A stretch of 64,000 bases of DNA from Nymphaea colorata. Its lineage: Eukaryota; Streptophyta; Magnoliopsida; Nymphaeales; Nymphaeaceae. The stretch lies in NCBI RefSeq assembly GCF_008831285.2, contig NC_045140.1:13621036-13685035 (forward strand). Direction: 5' to 3'. The notes under the pieces are model-generated. The model was not told where the DNA came from and did not search any database. It saw nothing but the letters and a program-made list of their open reading frames with translations. Below are positions 47,101 through 59,519 of this stretch, in pieces (position 1 is the stretch's first letter; each line of letters begins with the position of its first letter). The translations under genes were made by a program, and so were the position numbers.

Positions 47101-50069
47101 TGTAACGCCCGTCATATTGTTGGGCAAGTTGGGTCGGATCGGGACCCAGACTCGGACCCAAGCTCCACCCGCATGTGAGCCCGACGCCCTCTCCTCCCTC
47201 GTCTTTCCCTCTTCTCCCGCGTCTTCCTCACAGACCCCTCCCCCTCTGTTGCCACTCGTACCAGCACAAGGAAGAAGAAGACGACGGAGGTGCTGGGCGA
47301 CGAAGAGAAGACGGAGGTGGTGCCGGCAGCGGTGGTGACGACGGCGACTGAGGCGGCGGCACTTGGGTAAACTCTTTTTCTCTCTCTCGTGCTTTGTTTT
47401 CTGTTCTCCGCCACTCTCATGCTCCCTTGCCCTCTCTGCTGCACGTCCTCTCTTCCTCTCTCTCGCCACTCTCTTTCCCCTTTCTGCTAGCTCCCTCCCG
47501 CAGGGTCCCTCTCCTCACTCACCCTCACTCTCCCAAAGGCTCTCTCTCTTCTCTCACGTCCTCTCCCCCTCACTGCCCTTCTTCCCCATTTCTGCCCGAA
47601 CCATCCTTCCCTCGCTCTCTCTTCTGTCCGCCCCTTTCTGTCAGTGCCTCCCCTTGCCTACACACTCCTTACGTGAGCTCTCTCCCCATTTTTTTTCTAC
47701 GTTTTCTCCTTTTTCCCCAACCGAGCACTCTTTCTCATGGATTTCATCACTGTTTGTTAGGATTCCAGTTTGGGGAACGCGTTCTTCCCCTTGTATCAGC
47801 GTTTAGGTGGTGTTGGTGGTGGCAGCTTGGCACAATTTCTGCCATTTGGGGATCGATTGTACGCTTGAGGTGGCTGTCGGAGGCGTCACAGCAGTTTGGA
47901 CACTTAGATTGGGGTGAGCAAGGCCTATTTGAGCTTAGATTATTGAATATTATCTATGAGAGCATGTATAATTATTGTTTGAGCATGTTAGAGTTTAGAA
48001 TTGATGATTTGGGAGGCTTGTTAACGATTTTGTTTTTGGGGAAGTTTAGGATTATGATGGAGAAGTGTTGATTCATGCCTATAATGATCATTTAAACATG
48101 ATGAGTTGATTTTCGAGGCAATAGGGAAGCATGGTAGAGATTGTGTTGTTGTGGGGAAGATTTAAAACTATCTTTGGGAGCACGTGGCACACGTTTTTTT
48201 TGTGAATGGGTGCACCTTGGAGTTAAATAGGGAAAGCATACGTAAGTTGGGAAGTGACCTATTGGAGAGTTTGTAGGTCGACACTACCCGTCGACACCCT
48301 CTTCAGGCGATGACACGTGCTTCAATGATGTTGTTTTGTATTTGTTTGAATTGTTTGGGTATCTAGTAGGAATCTTATATTTTGTTTATGTCTGCAGGAA
48401 CACCGGGCACGTCCCGTCGACCTTGAGCTACCGGATTCGAGGCTTGAGGCATTTTGAAGAGTTTGTGAGCACGCCACAGGTATGACAGCATTCCAGGCAA
48501 ATCCCTGCCTGGGGCAAATGTATGAATGTGTGTTCCTAGGGTCGTGGGATCCGAGGATTGTGATGCAATTGATTGATTGTTTAGTGAATGAATGTGTGTC
48601 TGCATGTAAATGTTTTGATGTATGATATGAATTGTTTTGGAAAGACTATGAGAAGTTTGTTTTGAAAATGTTACGCATTTGCATGTGCATGTTAGAATTG
48701 ATAACTGTTTATGACAGATGAGGCGGGGTATCGAGTCGAGTGTCTCCTCGACCCCAATTGTGCATTAGAAAGCATCATAGAATGATAATTGCATAGGACA
48801 GCTACGAGCCAATCACATATCGAGACTACTCTCTGTGGTTTGGCTAAGTTTTTGAAGATGTGATTGATATGATGAATGATGTGAATGTTTTGTTCTGTTG
48901 CATACATATTGCTGCGGGCAATGATGCAAATAATGGAATTGGAGGGTAGTCGTACCCGTACTGTATGACGGCTAGCTATGACTGTTATTGTTATGTGTAG
49001 ACCTCGTGTGGAGGCAATTGGAGATGTAGGTACACTCGTGAAGTGCACCAACCTCATGAGCTAGCCAGTCAGTTTGTGAATGTGTTAATCTAATGATAAG
49101 ACTGAATGAATAAGAGATGAGAGGCCAGTGGGATGTGGCTATGTGTTTGGGAGACGTCCCGCTTTTGCCACTGGTCTCGCCTGTTCGGAGCGCAGGCGGT
49201 GCAAGGCCCCAGGGTTCTAATGTGTGTTGTGCTTGGAGCATTGGGCTCCCGCCTTCCCAACCTGGGTGTCCTAGGGAAGGCTGAGTATCTCTCCTTAGAC
49301 TTCACACATCCATGGACGAGTGCTCTACCGCTGCAGCGGATGAAATGGATCCATATTGTTCTGGGCCACCACGGGGGTTGTCTCTCGGCGATAGGCCGCC
49401 CGCGGTGTGCACGTGCCTGTGTTGCACCCACATGAACTGTTAATACACTGAAGTTAATGAAAATGTACTGTATATGATTGATTGTACGTGATTGAAATGA
49501 ATGTGATCGTTGTGCTTATAAATGCAAGTGAAATGTTTAAGCATGCCTTGCATGTGATTTGAAAGTTAGTTATTGTGGCCATTGAGTGGTTTTTACGTGT
49601 CGTGCCCTGATACGACATGATGATAGATGATTTTGATGTTTGTTCTTTTATTTGAGCCCTACCTAAGAGGGTTTGGTATTGTCCTGGCTTGTTGCCATAC
49701 TGCGAAGGCTAAGCCTTCAGTTGTTTTCTTTTTCAGGTTGGTGGACCAGGGGCAGCAGGTTGAGCAGATGGCTTCACTCACGTCCTACTGGGGAGGTTTT
49801 GGGATGTGTCTTTTGTAGTGCCGGCGCGTCTTATTTTGGTTTTATTGATGTCTTGTGTTTTTTGTTAGGCATCAATTATACAGTTTGGGGCATTTTTGTC
49901 ATACATAGATGTGATTTTGTATGAATTGAAATGATTACACAAATGAAAGTTCGCCCCATTGTTTTGAATGGCATGGCTCCTTCACTTTTGAACTGTTGAG
50001 TAGTCGCACCTCGATGCTTTATGTTTAGAAAAAAAAAATGTTTGAGTGTCAAAAGGTCGGGGTGTGACA
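47101..50069 (+). mobile_element. Solo-type large LTR (LTR2)
   Basis: An uninterrupted 2,969-bp LTR from TGTAACGCCCGTCATATTG to GGGGTGTGACA is flanked on both sides by atgtc (47096-47100 and 50070-50074), a perfect 5-bp target duplication. It is collinear with LTR1 but differs at roughly one in nine positions in blocks I compared. No internal retrotransposon sequence is present. It has no recognised coding region; plus-strand ORFs at 47363-48071 are CT-rich artefacts. The size and ends suggest a Ty3/gypsy family, unproven. Confidence 0.88.
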
Positions 50070-50973
50070 ATGTCAGTGTCCAACAAGTTTAAACCAATGA
50101 ATTAGAAGAAACAAAAACTATGTTGTGTGGGCAGTGATAATCTGGTGCCAATGTCAGTGCTCAACAAGTTTAACATGCTCAACATGGCTGATCTTGGCAA
50201 AATAAATGCTCGGACATATCTATCAATACTTGTACAGCACCAGTCAATTGGACGCTTATTTTTTCTACAAAACTATATAAATGTATTCCCATGTCCAAAA
50301 ACATAAAAAAAAACACTACAAAAACATATTTGGACATGTAAGATGTATTATATAGGACATAAACAAAAAAAAAAAAAAGAAAAAAGTGAGTCTGAGGCCT
50401 TTATAAGATCTTATCGACACATTCAAAGAATGTCATTGAGAAAAATAGAAACAAGGGATGTGTTAGGTACAGTATCAATAAGGCTTGTGTGGGGAGCCTG
50501 GCATGCATTTTTTAGTTTCAGTCTTCAGACTCTTGTGTGTATACTATCGGGTCCTTAGTTATGACCCAGCGAGTCTCTTAGCTTGTAATTGGGTCGGGTG
50601 ACCAGTCCAATTATGGAATAGACCCAGCCCACGACACTCGTGTATATTGTAAGGGGGGTTAACCCTAAAATGTAATGAAGAATTTGAGTCATTAAGACAA
50701 AGCTGGGCTCTGTCTCTCATGTGGGCGAGTGCGAAACAGGAGTTAGCAAGAACGGTGCTAACAGGATGCTATCAAGCAATGCACCATTCCCAGCACCTTA
50801 TGAGAAGAAGATGCTATTTCATGCCTCTTTTGTTTGTGGATATGGATCTCATTACAAAAGATCAAGTTACCCACCCAGTATATCGCTCCCAACCAACCCT
50901 GCCCATAGCACCAAGTCCATAATTTGGATATTACTTGACCGCAGTTCACATTCCACAGCATACTATTATACTT
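50070..50973. other. Continuation of callose synthase intron, no exon seen
   Basis: The first bases continue segment X' on the other side of LTR2. A unit starting caatgaattagaagaa and ending caatgtcagtg..caacaagtttaa occurs twice around the insertion site (47050-47100 plus 50075-50093, and 50096-50172), confirming the continuity of the pre-insertion locus. The ORFs at 50719-50978 have no recognised domain. No earlier callose synthase exon is visible. Confidence 0.6.
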
Positions 50974-51150
50974 GTTAATGTGACATTAGAGCATATCATT
51001 ATTGAAGTAAACTCCCAAAAGCCTTCTTCATGTTATCTTAATTCTCTATCTCTTCCTTCACTGTTAATGTGATGTTAGAGTATACCATTATTGAAGTAAA
51101 CTCCAAAAAACTTCTTCATGTTATCCTAATTCCATCTCTCTTCCTACACT
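50974..51150. repeat. 88-bp tandem duplication
   Basis: Units 50974-51062 and 51063-51150 both run from gttaatgtga to tcttcctacact-like ends with scattered substitutions. The function is unknown. Confidence 0.85.
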
Positions 51151-51327
51151 ATCTTTCAGCCCTCTCCTTATTTTCCATTTGTATCTGTCAATATATTTTC
51201 TTCTTTTCCGCCCATTTATGTCCATCTTTCAATCAAGGTCCAAATTCCATGCATTTGACAGGTGTTCTACACAAGAATTGCATCTAATCAATCATAGAAA
51301 CTATCTAAAAATAGAATCACTCTATGC

Positions 51328-51331
<4 letters not shown>

Positions 51332-51366
<35 letters not shown>
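51332..51366. repeat. (TA)n microsatellite
   Basis: About 17 TA repeats in gene-free DNA between LTR2 and the next copia element. Confidence 0.95.
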
Positions 51367-51371
<5 letters not shown>

Positions 51372-53337
51372 GAAGCTTCACAACATTGTATCTTATAACT
51401 CCAGTCTATAAGAAAAAGGTTATTCACCATACTGATTTCTGTCATAACTTGTTTCAACTTTCAATTAACCATCATCCTTCCCTAATGCTATTTTTTCCCA
51501 GGTTGATGTTTCATATTCGTCTAACTTATTCTAAGATGGAACAATGTTTATCTGTCCCTAGCCTATATTTACTACTTTGACTTTCCTTCACCAGTTTTTC
51601 TTCATCATGGTGTATTCTAGACAGCTAAGCTTATTCAATCCCTATTTCTATATTAGGTTTTCAAACAAGTCAGAATATGTGAATTTACCACCTACAAGAA
51701 GCAAACCATCTCAAACATTTTTAGTTACACATCGATGGAGCAGCAATAGCTCAGCTACTCCCCCCCAATACATCCAACACTAAGGAGTATTTCATTGTGA
51801 ATGGTACTAATGATCTAAGTGACATCATAAATTGGCAAACTCACTGAATCCTAACTAGCGACCTGGCAAGTGGCAACACAGTCCAAGTAGGCAACCACCC
51901 ACTTATAGTTTTGGATTGAACTGGTTACAACTAAAACCTGGCTAACACCGTGTAACTTGTTCAACTCATCCAAGCTATAAGTGTGTATTCAAACTGTTCA
52001 AATTGGGCTCATATGTTTACACCAAGTCTGGAATTTACTAATAAGAGACTAACCGTCTTCACTGAGAGGTTGATTCAGAACCATCAAGTTATATCAATTC
52101 TAATTAACTCCCAAACTGTGAAGAATAAAGTATTTCCTTATTGACCATTAGGTTTCTTTATCCTTAATTTGTGTTGTTGGACAGAGACATTTTGACAGGC
52201 TTTGACAAGTTTCAAGAGAGACATTCGGAGGGCATTAAACTCTGAATCTCCTCTGAATTAAGAGTGTGTTTGATTTATGAGACATTCTTCACTCATGTGA
52301 AAGCTGTATACATGATTCATATCAGGCCATCAAGCACGGGTGAAGTAGTCCCAGATAACTTCTCCTCACAACATGCTTTTCACTGTACCAAAAAAATCAT
52401 AAAAGTCAGTCTTGATCCAGCTAAAGTTGTCCGAGTTGACTCATCAAGTCAAAAGTGCAGGCCCAAACAAGCTTTTGCCAAATCATTGGGTAGGCCAACT
52501 ATGAGTGCAGGGACAACAATGTAGTAGCCTTTTGGAATTATTGAACCAATAATGGAATATATCATGGTTACATCATTTCAAACAGTTATGCTGAAACTAA
52601 ATACCAAAATTTGGCTTTTGATTATTTCAAACTTCTTCACTAGTGATCAGAGGAACTTTACCTAGCTAAACAGTGAAGAGGAAACGTTTCAAGGGAGTTA
52701 TGCTATCTGAAGGATCTGAATTATAAAAACCATCACAGCTTGGCCTGCAGCTCTGGATTGTCTTATAAGTAACATTCAACAAAACTTTCAAGGATCGGTG
52801 AGAACAGTAACATAATGTTTGGGATCCATCTTCAATGAGTGCTATTTCTGAAAGAATGTCCAAATTCAGCTTAAAGTTATCCACAAAGATAGACAAATAG
52901 AAAACTCTCAATATCGTTATCTTTTTTTATTGTAATTTTTCCATTACGTAACGCCAACAAGTCCACATCCACAGGCCCGTGACTAAGCACTTGCTAGCAG
53001 GCTAGAGCTTATAGTGCAAGATTAGGATCACAAATCATGCTAGCTTCATGCAAATAGTTACCATCCAATGAACCATTAGAGAACCCAGGTTTTTGGCCAA
53101 GAAGAATATAACTGAAAAACCCCAAACCCAATAAATACTTTATTCTTTCAAGCGCATTGGTAATCAGAAACAAATATAGAAAGTACGATGCATAAACTTC
53201 AGTGTCCGCGCTTATTGAAACTAAAAGTTGAAACTTGATGCATAAATTCAATAAGGCCAGTGTTTTCAACTTCTAGAAGATGCTCAAGCAGCATTCACCA
53301 AACAATCAGACTCTTGATAATTTTCAGAAACTAACAT
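51367..53337. other. No recognisable gene
   Basis: Short ORFs on both strands (for example 52264-52524 plus, 52666-52911 minus) have no domains I recognise. I looked specifically on the minus strand for the N-terminal callose synthase exons expected upstream of exon A and did not find them. Confidence 0.5.
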
Positions 53338-53852
53338 CAGGGCGTTTTATTTTCCTTATTGTACCCAATTATCTGTATGTAAATCAGGCCTGATCTTGAG
53401 AATACAAATGCTTCAAGAGATACACTCTTGAAGATCCCAACAACTTCAATAGGTAATACACAACCAAGCCTCAAACTTGAGGAGAAGATACCAAATCTAT
53501 TAATCTCAAGAGAAGAATACACAAGAGAGGCCTAAAAGCCTTAACCAAACAAGGGACAACAGTCCCATATATATAGTACAATGAAAGGGAGAGAAGAAGG
53601 AGGAGTTGGCTGTTGGGCCAGCTCCAACGGCTAGAAATCTAGCCGTTGGAAGCTGGTCCAACAGCTAGTTCCCTTTTACAAAAAGGAAAAGGTAAAAATA
53701 GAAAAAGAAAAGAAATAAAAAATACATAAAAAAGAAAAGGAAGCAAATAAAATAAAATACATAACACCTATGCATACATAGATATTCATATATACAAATC
53801 ATATATGAAACATATGTATACTTACATAATGTCTAATATTTAAATTCTAACA
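53338..53852 (-). mobile_element. 3' LTR of copia2
   Basis: Minus strand TGTTAGAATTTAAATATTAG begins at 53852, directly preceded by the purine tract AAGTTTGAGGGGGAG (53853-53867). A TATA-type box (minus CTATATATATGGG) is near 53565. The far end near 53338 is approximate. The 5' LTR partner is missing. Confidence 0.7.
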
Positions 53853-53865
53853 CTCCCCCTCAAAC

Positions 53866-56800
53866 TTACGGTGTGATCACCGAAAGTTTGCCAAGAAGAA
53901 ACTGAAAACGTGCTGAAGCAAGTGCTTTGGTGAAGAAATCTCCAAGTTGATATTCGGAAGGGACAAAAGATATATCGATTGTTCGGCTAAGATATTCTTC
54001 TCTCACATAGTGACAATCCATTTCAATATGCTTCGTCCTTTCATGAAAAGTATGATTGCTAGCAATGTAGATGGCACTTTTATTGTCGCAGCAGAGCTTG
54101 GTTGCTTCATTTAAGTCAATTCCAATGTCCTTCAATAAGCTTTTTAACCACACAATCTCCATGGTGGTGGTGGCCATGGCACGATATTCTGCTTCAGTTG
54201 ATGATAGAGAGACTTTATTTTGTTTTTTGCACCTCCACGAAATAAGAGAGTCACCTAGAAAAACACAAAAACCGGTGGTGGAATGTCTGTTATTAGGATC
54301 TCCACCCCAATCAGCATCAGTATAGGCAATCATATTCAAGTTTGATGAGGATGATAGAAAAAGTCCTTTACTGATTGTGTGTTTGACATATCGAACAATC
54401 CTCAATGCGGCTCCCATGTGTACAGAAGTGGGTCTTTGTTGAAACTGACTTATGACATGTACCGCATGTGATATGTCAGGCCTTGTGATGGATAGATATG
54501 TGAGAGCTCCAACCAATTGACGAAATGGAGTGGGATTTTCTAGAATTTCTCCATCATCAATCTTCATCTTTACTCCTAAGGCTTTAGGAGTGTCTACCAC
54601 CTTGTCATCAGTGATACCTGATCTGCTTATAATGTCATTGGCAAACTTCATTTGTGAGAGTAAGTATCCTCTTCTACTATAAGCTAATTCAATACCAAGA
54701 AAATACGTTAGTTTACCCAAATCAGTCATTTCAAATTCATTCTTTAGAAAGTCTTTTACCTGCATAATTCTGTTGGCATCATTACCTGTAATAATCATAT
54801 CATCTACATATAAAAGTAACACAATTATACCTATAGCAGTATTTTTAACAAACATAGCAGTGTCAGAATAACATGATTTAAAACCTTGTTTGAACATAAC
54901 ATTGCTAAACATGTCAAACCAAGCTTTTGGAGCTTGTTTCAAGCCATATAATGCCTTTCTAAGATAAAGAACTTTTCCTTGAGGTAAATCAAGCCCAGGA
55001 AGAGACACAATGTCCCAAGTTTTATTGTCTTCAAGGGCTCTAAGTTCATTGTTCATTGCTTCAATCCAATGTGGGTTAGTTTTGGCTTCAAGATAGGATG
55101 AAGGTTCAACATGAGAGTGAATAGCTAATAAGCAAGCTCTATGTTTTGGGGAAAAAGACTCATAGGAAACAAATTTTTGAGGTGGATGAGAATCTCTTTG
55201 AGATCTCCTAAGAGTAGGTTGAGACTCTTGGATGTTTTGTTGAGACCTTCTCTTATAAACTATAACTTCTCTTGGTGATCCATCACTTCTTGGTGAAGAT
55301 CTATCAAAAGGAGTATTCTCAACCTCATTTTGAGCATCATTATGTGAAGAAGGCAAAACATCATCATCATTATCAACATCATCATCATTTATCCATAAAA
55401 AAGAATAGTCATCTTCATGCTTGGGTTTATTTTCATTAAAGTCATTTCTTCTTCTAAAAATATCACATTTCTTGAAACATACACCTTATCTTTTTCAATA
55501 TCATAGCATCTATACCATTTTTGAGTTTCGGAATAGCCAATAAAGACACATTGAATAGCCCTAGATGAAAGTTTATCATTTTTGTCATTTAAAATGAAAC
55601 ATTTGCAACCAAAGACTTTGAATCTTTTATAAGTTGGCTCCAAGTTAAAAAGTTTTTGAAAAGGTGAAATATTTTCTAAAACTTTAGAGGGCATTCTATT
55701 AATCAAGTACATGGATGTTAAAATTGCTTCAGCCCAAAAATTTTTTAGAACATTTTTTGATATAAGAAGAGCTCTTGTTGTTTCAAGAATATGTCTATGT
55801 TTTCTTTCGGCGACTCCATTTTGTTGGGGGTTTTGGGGCAAGACTTTTGGTGTATAACTCCCTTTTCTTTTAGGAATTCTTCAAATTCATTGGAAATGAA
55901 TTCTCCCCCGGAATCACTTCTAAAAATTTTAAGGTTTGCATCAAATTGAGTTTTGATCATGTTGTAAAAGTTTTTAAAATTCATAAAGACTTCCGATTTG
56001 CGTTTAAGAAAGTAAACCCAAGCATATCGAGAGTAATCATCCACAAAAATGACATAATAAAGCAAACCACCTTTAGACATAATAGGAGCGGGACCCCATA
56101 CATCCGAATGCACTAATTCAAAAGGTGCTTTTGCAACAAAATTTCTATTTCCAAAAGGTAAAGCCTTAATTTTGGCTTTAATACAATCATCACAAGAGAT
56201 CATTTCTTTACATTTCTCTTCCAAAAAAGGGATACAAGACATTTTTTCTAAACTTGAATGCCCAAGTCTTTGATGCCAAACTTGAATGTCACTCTTCTTG
56301 ACTATATTGCAAGTAGGGTTGGAAAGATCCAAATAGTCAACATAGTAGAGATCATTTTTCCTAGAACCTTCCCCAATCGTCTTCTTGGAAAGATGGTCCT
56401 GTATCAAAAATTTATTTTGTGAGAAGACAATATCGCATCCATGATTTGTTATTTGAGAAACCGACAAGAGATTTAAGTTAAGTTTGAGAATAAATCTAAC
56501 TTTTGGTATTTTAAAAACTTTTGAATTAAAATTTTGATCAATATTCCCAACACATTTGATTTCAAGAGGAGTTCCATCGGCGGTTTTAACAAATGGGCAC
56601 GATTCTTCCTTAGTGCATTCGGTAAGCAAAGAATTACAAGGGGTCATATGAAATGAAGCTCCGGAATCAAGAATCCAAGAGTACTTACTTGATGATGTAG
56701 ATGCCACGGTTGCTCCGGAGATTGGAGAAGTCCCTCATCCTTTGAAAAGCGGTTGAAGAGCATCAATAAGCTTTGGTTGGAGGGCACTTACAAGTTTGTC

Positions 56801-57718
56801 TAGGTCAAATCGATTGCTTTCTACATACATTGTCCCAGCCACACTTGTCTTTTTATCAAATCTCCTCAATTTAGGACATCTAAGTTTGGTATGTCCTTCT
56901 TCTTGACAATGGAAACATATAATCTTCTTGTTGCCATTATTGCTATGCTCATAGTTTCGATTAAAATGAGGAGGCCTATAAGTTCTCATATGAGCACCGG
57001 GTCTTGAGGTAGCAAGAACACTTTCACTCTTGTCTTTTGAAAAATTGAGTCTATTCTCCTCCATTTGAAGTTTCGCTATGGCTTCGTTCATAGATGGCAC
57101 TTTATGCCTATGGAGCAAGGAAGTTTTGACTCCATCATATTCCGATCTAAGACCAAGAATGAATTTATAAAATTTCTCCCTTTGGATTTGTTTTTCTCTA
57201 ACTCCAATGTCTCTTGGATCATACCATTCGGGTTCAAATAGAGCAAGTTCGTCCCATAATTGCTCCATTTCTCCAACATATTCTTTAATGGACTTGTCTC
57301 CTTGTTGGAGACTTGCAATCTTCATTTGAAGATTGCACATGTAGGCCACATCCTTCATAGTGTGGGTTTTCTTGAGGAATTCCCAAGCTTCATGAGCAAA
57401 ATTATGTTTTGCTATTTGGCCCATGGTTGTAGTATCAACACAAGCAATAATCCAAGTGATAATCTTGTGGTGTCCTATCTTCCACTCTTCCCATTTTCTC
57501 TCATATTCATTCATAGCCTTGTCTTTTTCAACTCCATCTAGTTCTTGAGCTTTACCATCTATGGTCTTGGTGAGGACTAATTGAGGTTCACTTTTTGACC
57601 CATCAACGAGTCCCCATAGGCCTTTACTTCTAATAAAATGTTCCATAGTTTTTGCCCAAGAAACATAATTTGATGAAGTTAATTTGGGAAGAGGAGTAGA
57701 GGAAGTTCTTTCATCCAT
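53866..57718 (-). pseudogene. copia2 gag-pol, frameshifted, RT deletion
   Basis: Gag starts at ATG 57716-57718 (MDERTSSTPLPKLTSSNYVS), has a UBN2-like body and CCHC knuckle (CFHCQEEGHTKLRC), and ends at a TGA at 56735-56737. The same frame continues with protease (WILDSGASFHMTP) and integrase (WHQRLGHSS...CDDC, DVWGPAP, SDSGGEF), then shifts frame near 55840 at PQNPQQNGVAERKHRH. Another shift near 55370 leads to the reverse transcriptase/RNase H part. There the text goes from NKTWDIVSLPG straight to GKVLYLRKALYGLKQAPKAW, an in-frame loss of about 100 residues that hold the first RT motifs. YVDDMIITG, DADWGGDPNNRHS and SSTEAEY remain. The copy cannot make a functional reverse transcriptase. 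Confidence 0.93.
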
Positions 57719-57839
57719 AATGTGTACCTTGTAAAAGAGACGTTGAGGTAGTGCTAGGATGAAAAACAGCCACACAAAAATGAAGCTTTCGACGCGTCAA
57801 AGACTGCCACAATCTTCACCACCAAGGGAGCTTTATCCC

Positions 57840-59332
57840 GTCACAAATATCACCAAAAGAGGCCAGCAGGAGGAAATGGATGCTCTTCTTTCTCGGGAGA
57901 CTTGGGATTTGGTAGACCCCCCAACACGCTGTGATGTGGTTGGCTCACGATGGGTATTCACCATCAAGTATCATTCTGATGGGTCAGTTGAAAGGTTCAA
58001 GGCCCGTCTTGTCGCAAAAGGGTATACTCAGTCTTATGGTGTTGACTTCTTTGAGACCTTTTCGCCTTTGGCCCGGTTTGGCACTATTCGCTTAATTATA
58101 TCTATTGCTGTCCAACGAGAGTGGCCTCTTTTTCAATTGGATGTAAAAAATGCCTTTCTGTATGGAGACCTTTCTGAAATCGTTTATATGCAGCAACCAC
58201 CTGGTTTTGAGCGACAAGGGGAGTGTTCCAAGGTATGCAAGTTAAAGAAGGCTATTTATGGACTCAAACAGAGTCCCCCCGTGCATGGTTCCAAAAGCTT
58301 ACTGAAGTGTTATCTAAGTGTGGATTTCGCCGATCCCAGCTTGATCACTCATTGTTTATCAAGCGAGGCTCAGCAAGACTTCTGATATTGATTGTCTACG
58401 TGGATGATATTGTTCTTACAGGGGAAAATGATCAAGAGATAGCTCAAACAAAAGAGTTTTTACAGCAACACTTTGCTACGAAAGACCTTGGACAACTTCG
58501 TTATTTCTTGGTATTGAGGTGGCTCGTAGTAATAAAAGAGTTGTAGTGTCTCAAAGGAAATATGTTCTTGATCTTCTACAGGAAACGGGACTATTGGGGG
58601 CTAAACCTGCCACACTTCCCATGAATCCTCGCATTCATATACATGATGATGACTCAGAGCCGTTTGACTCTAGATCTTACAGATCTCTGATAGGGAAACT
58701 GTTATATTTGACTGTCACTCGTCCCGACATTAGCTTTGCTGTGAATAAGTTGAGCCAATTCATGGAAAAACCCCGAAAAGTTCACTGGGATGCAGCTCTA
58801 ATGATTGTAAGATACTTGAAATCAGCCCCGGGAAAGAGGCTACGGTTCAAGAAAGGAGAATGTGTTGACATCGAGGCGTATAGTGATGCTAGATGACAGG
58901 AAGTCTACTACCGGTTTTTGTGTCTTCGTGGGCAGTAATCTTATTTCCTGGAGGAGCAAGAAGCAGAATGTTGTGGCTCGTTCTAGTGCTGAGTCGGAAT
59001 ATAGGGCTATGGCTCAAACTACGGCTGAAATGTCGTGGGTTAGATCACTACTTGTAGAGTTGGGTGTCTCAGTGAATCTCCCAATGAAGATGTATTGTGA
59101 CAACAAGGCAACTACATATATCGCTAACAATCATGTCTTCCATGAGAGGACTAAACACATTGAAGTGGATTGCCACTATATTCGGGACTTAGTTCAAGGA
59201 GGAATTGTTAGCACTATTCATGTCTCCTCAGAAGATCAGGCAGCAGATATTCTCACTAAAGCTCTTCCCATAGGCAATTTCCTGAGATGTTGTAACAAGC
59301 TGAGCATAATTGATATATATGCTCCAGCTTGA
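57840..59332 (+). pseudogene. copia3 reverse transcriptase/RNase H, frameshifted
   Basis: The open part starts near [18 protein letters not shown] and continues through [31 protein letters not shown] and YGLKQSP. A run of six C near 58278 shifts the frame before AWFQKL. YVDDIVLTG follows. A lost base near 58515 shifts it again before VARSNKRVVV. A deletion near 58890 removes the DWAG part of the RNase H motif, leaving AYSDA next to DDRKSTTGF. RNase H continues with SSAESEYRAMA and TKHIEVDCHYIRD to the stop at 59330-59332. It is similar in residues to the decayed pol at 4134-5945. Confidence 0.9.
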
Positions 59333-59339
59333 GGGGGAG

Positions 59340-59519
59340 TGTTAAAGATACAAAAAGAGGTTTTCTGAAATATTAGAAAGTTAGGGAGGATCTCTTTAAA
59401 TGTTTTGTTATTTTTAGTGGACTTCTCTTGTAATTTTCCCTAACCCTAATCTCTTAATAGAGATTAGGGTCACGTAATGAACTTTAACTTTTTGCCGCCT
59501 CTCTCTCTCTCTCGCAACA
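59340..59519 (+). repeat. 3' LTR of copia3
   Basis: The LTR has TG...CA ends and is 180 bp long. A CT tract (59499-59513) lies near its end. Words such as aagttagggaggatctc, tagtggactt and ccctaaccctaatctctt are shared with the LTR at 30616-30836, so the two belong to related families. Confidence 0.8.

Larger units (their letters stand above)
57776..59519 (+). mobile_element. 5'-truncated copia3 (RT-RNase H and 3' LTR)
   Basis: The plus-strand element begins inside pol and ends with a 180-bp LTR (59340-59519, TGTTAAAGATAC...GCAACA) preceded by the purine tract TTGAGGGGGAG. It lies head to head with copia2, whose own 5' end is lost at the same junction near 57760-57780. Gag, protease and integrase are missing. 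Confidence 0.85.

Noticed and set aside
47363-48071. Serine/proline/leucine-rich plus ORFs in LTR2
   Set aside because: The same CT-rich block exists in LTR1 without a conserved frame; these are compositional ORFs within an LTR.
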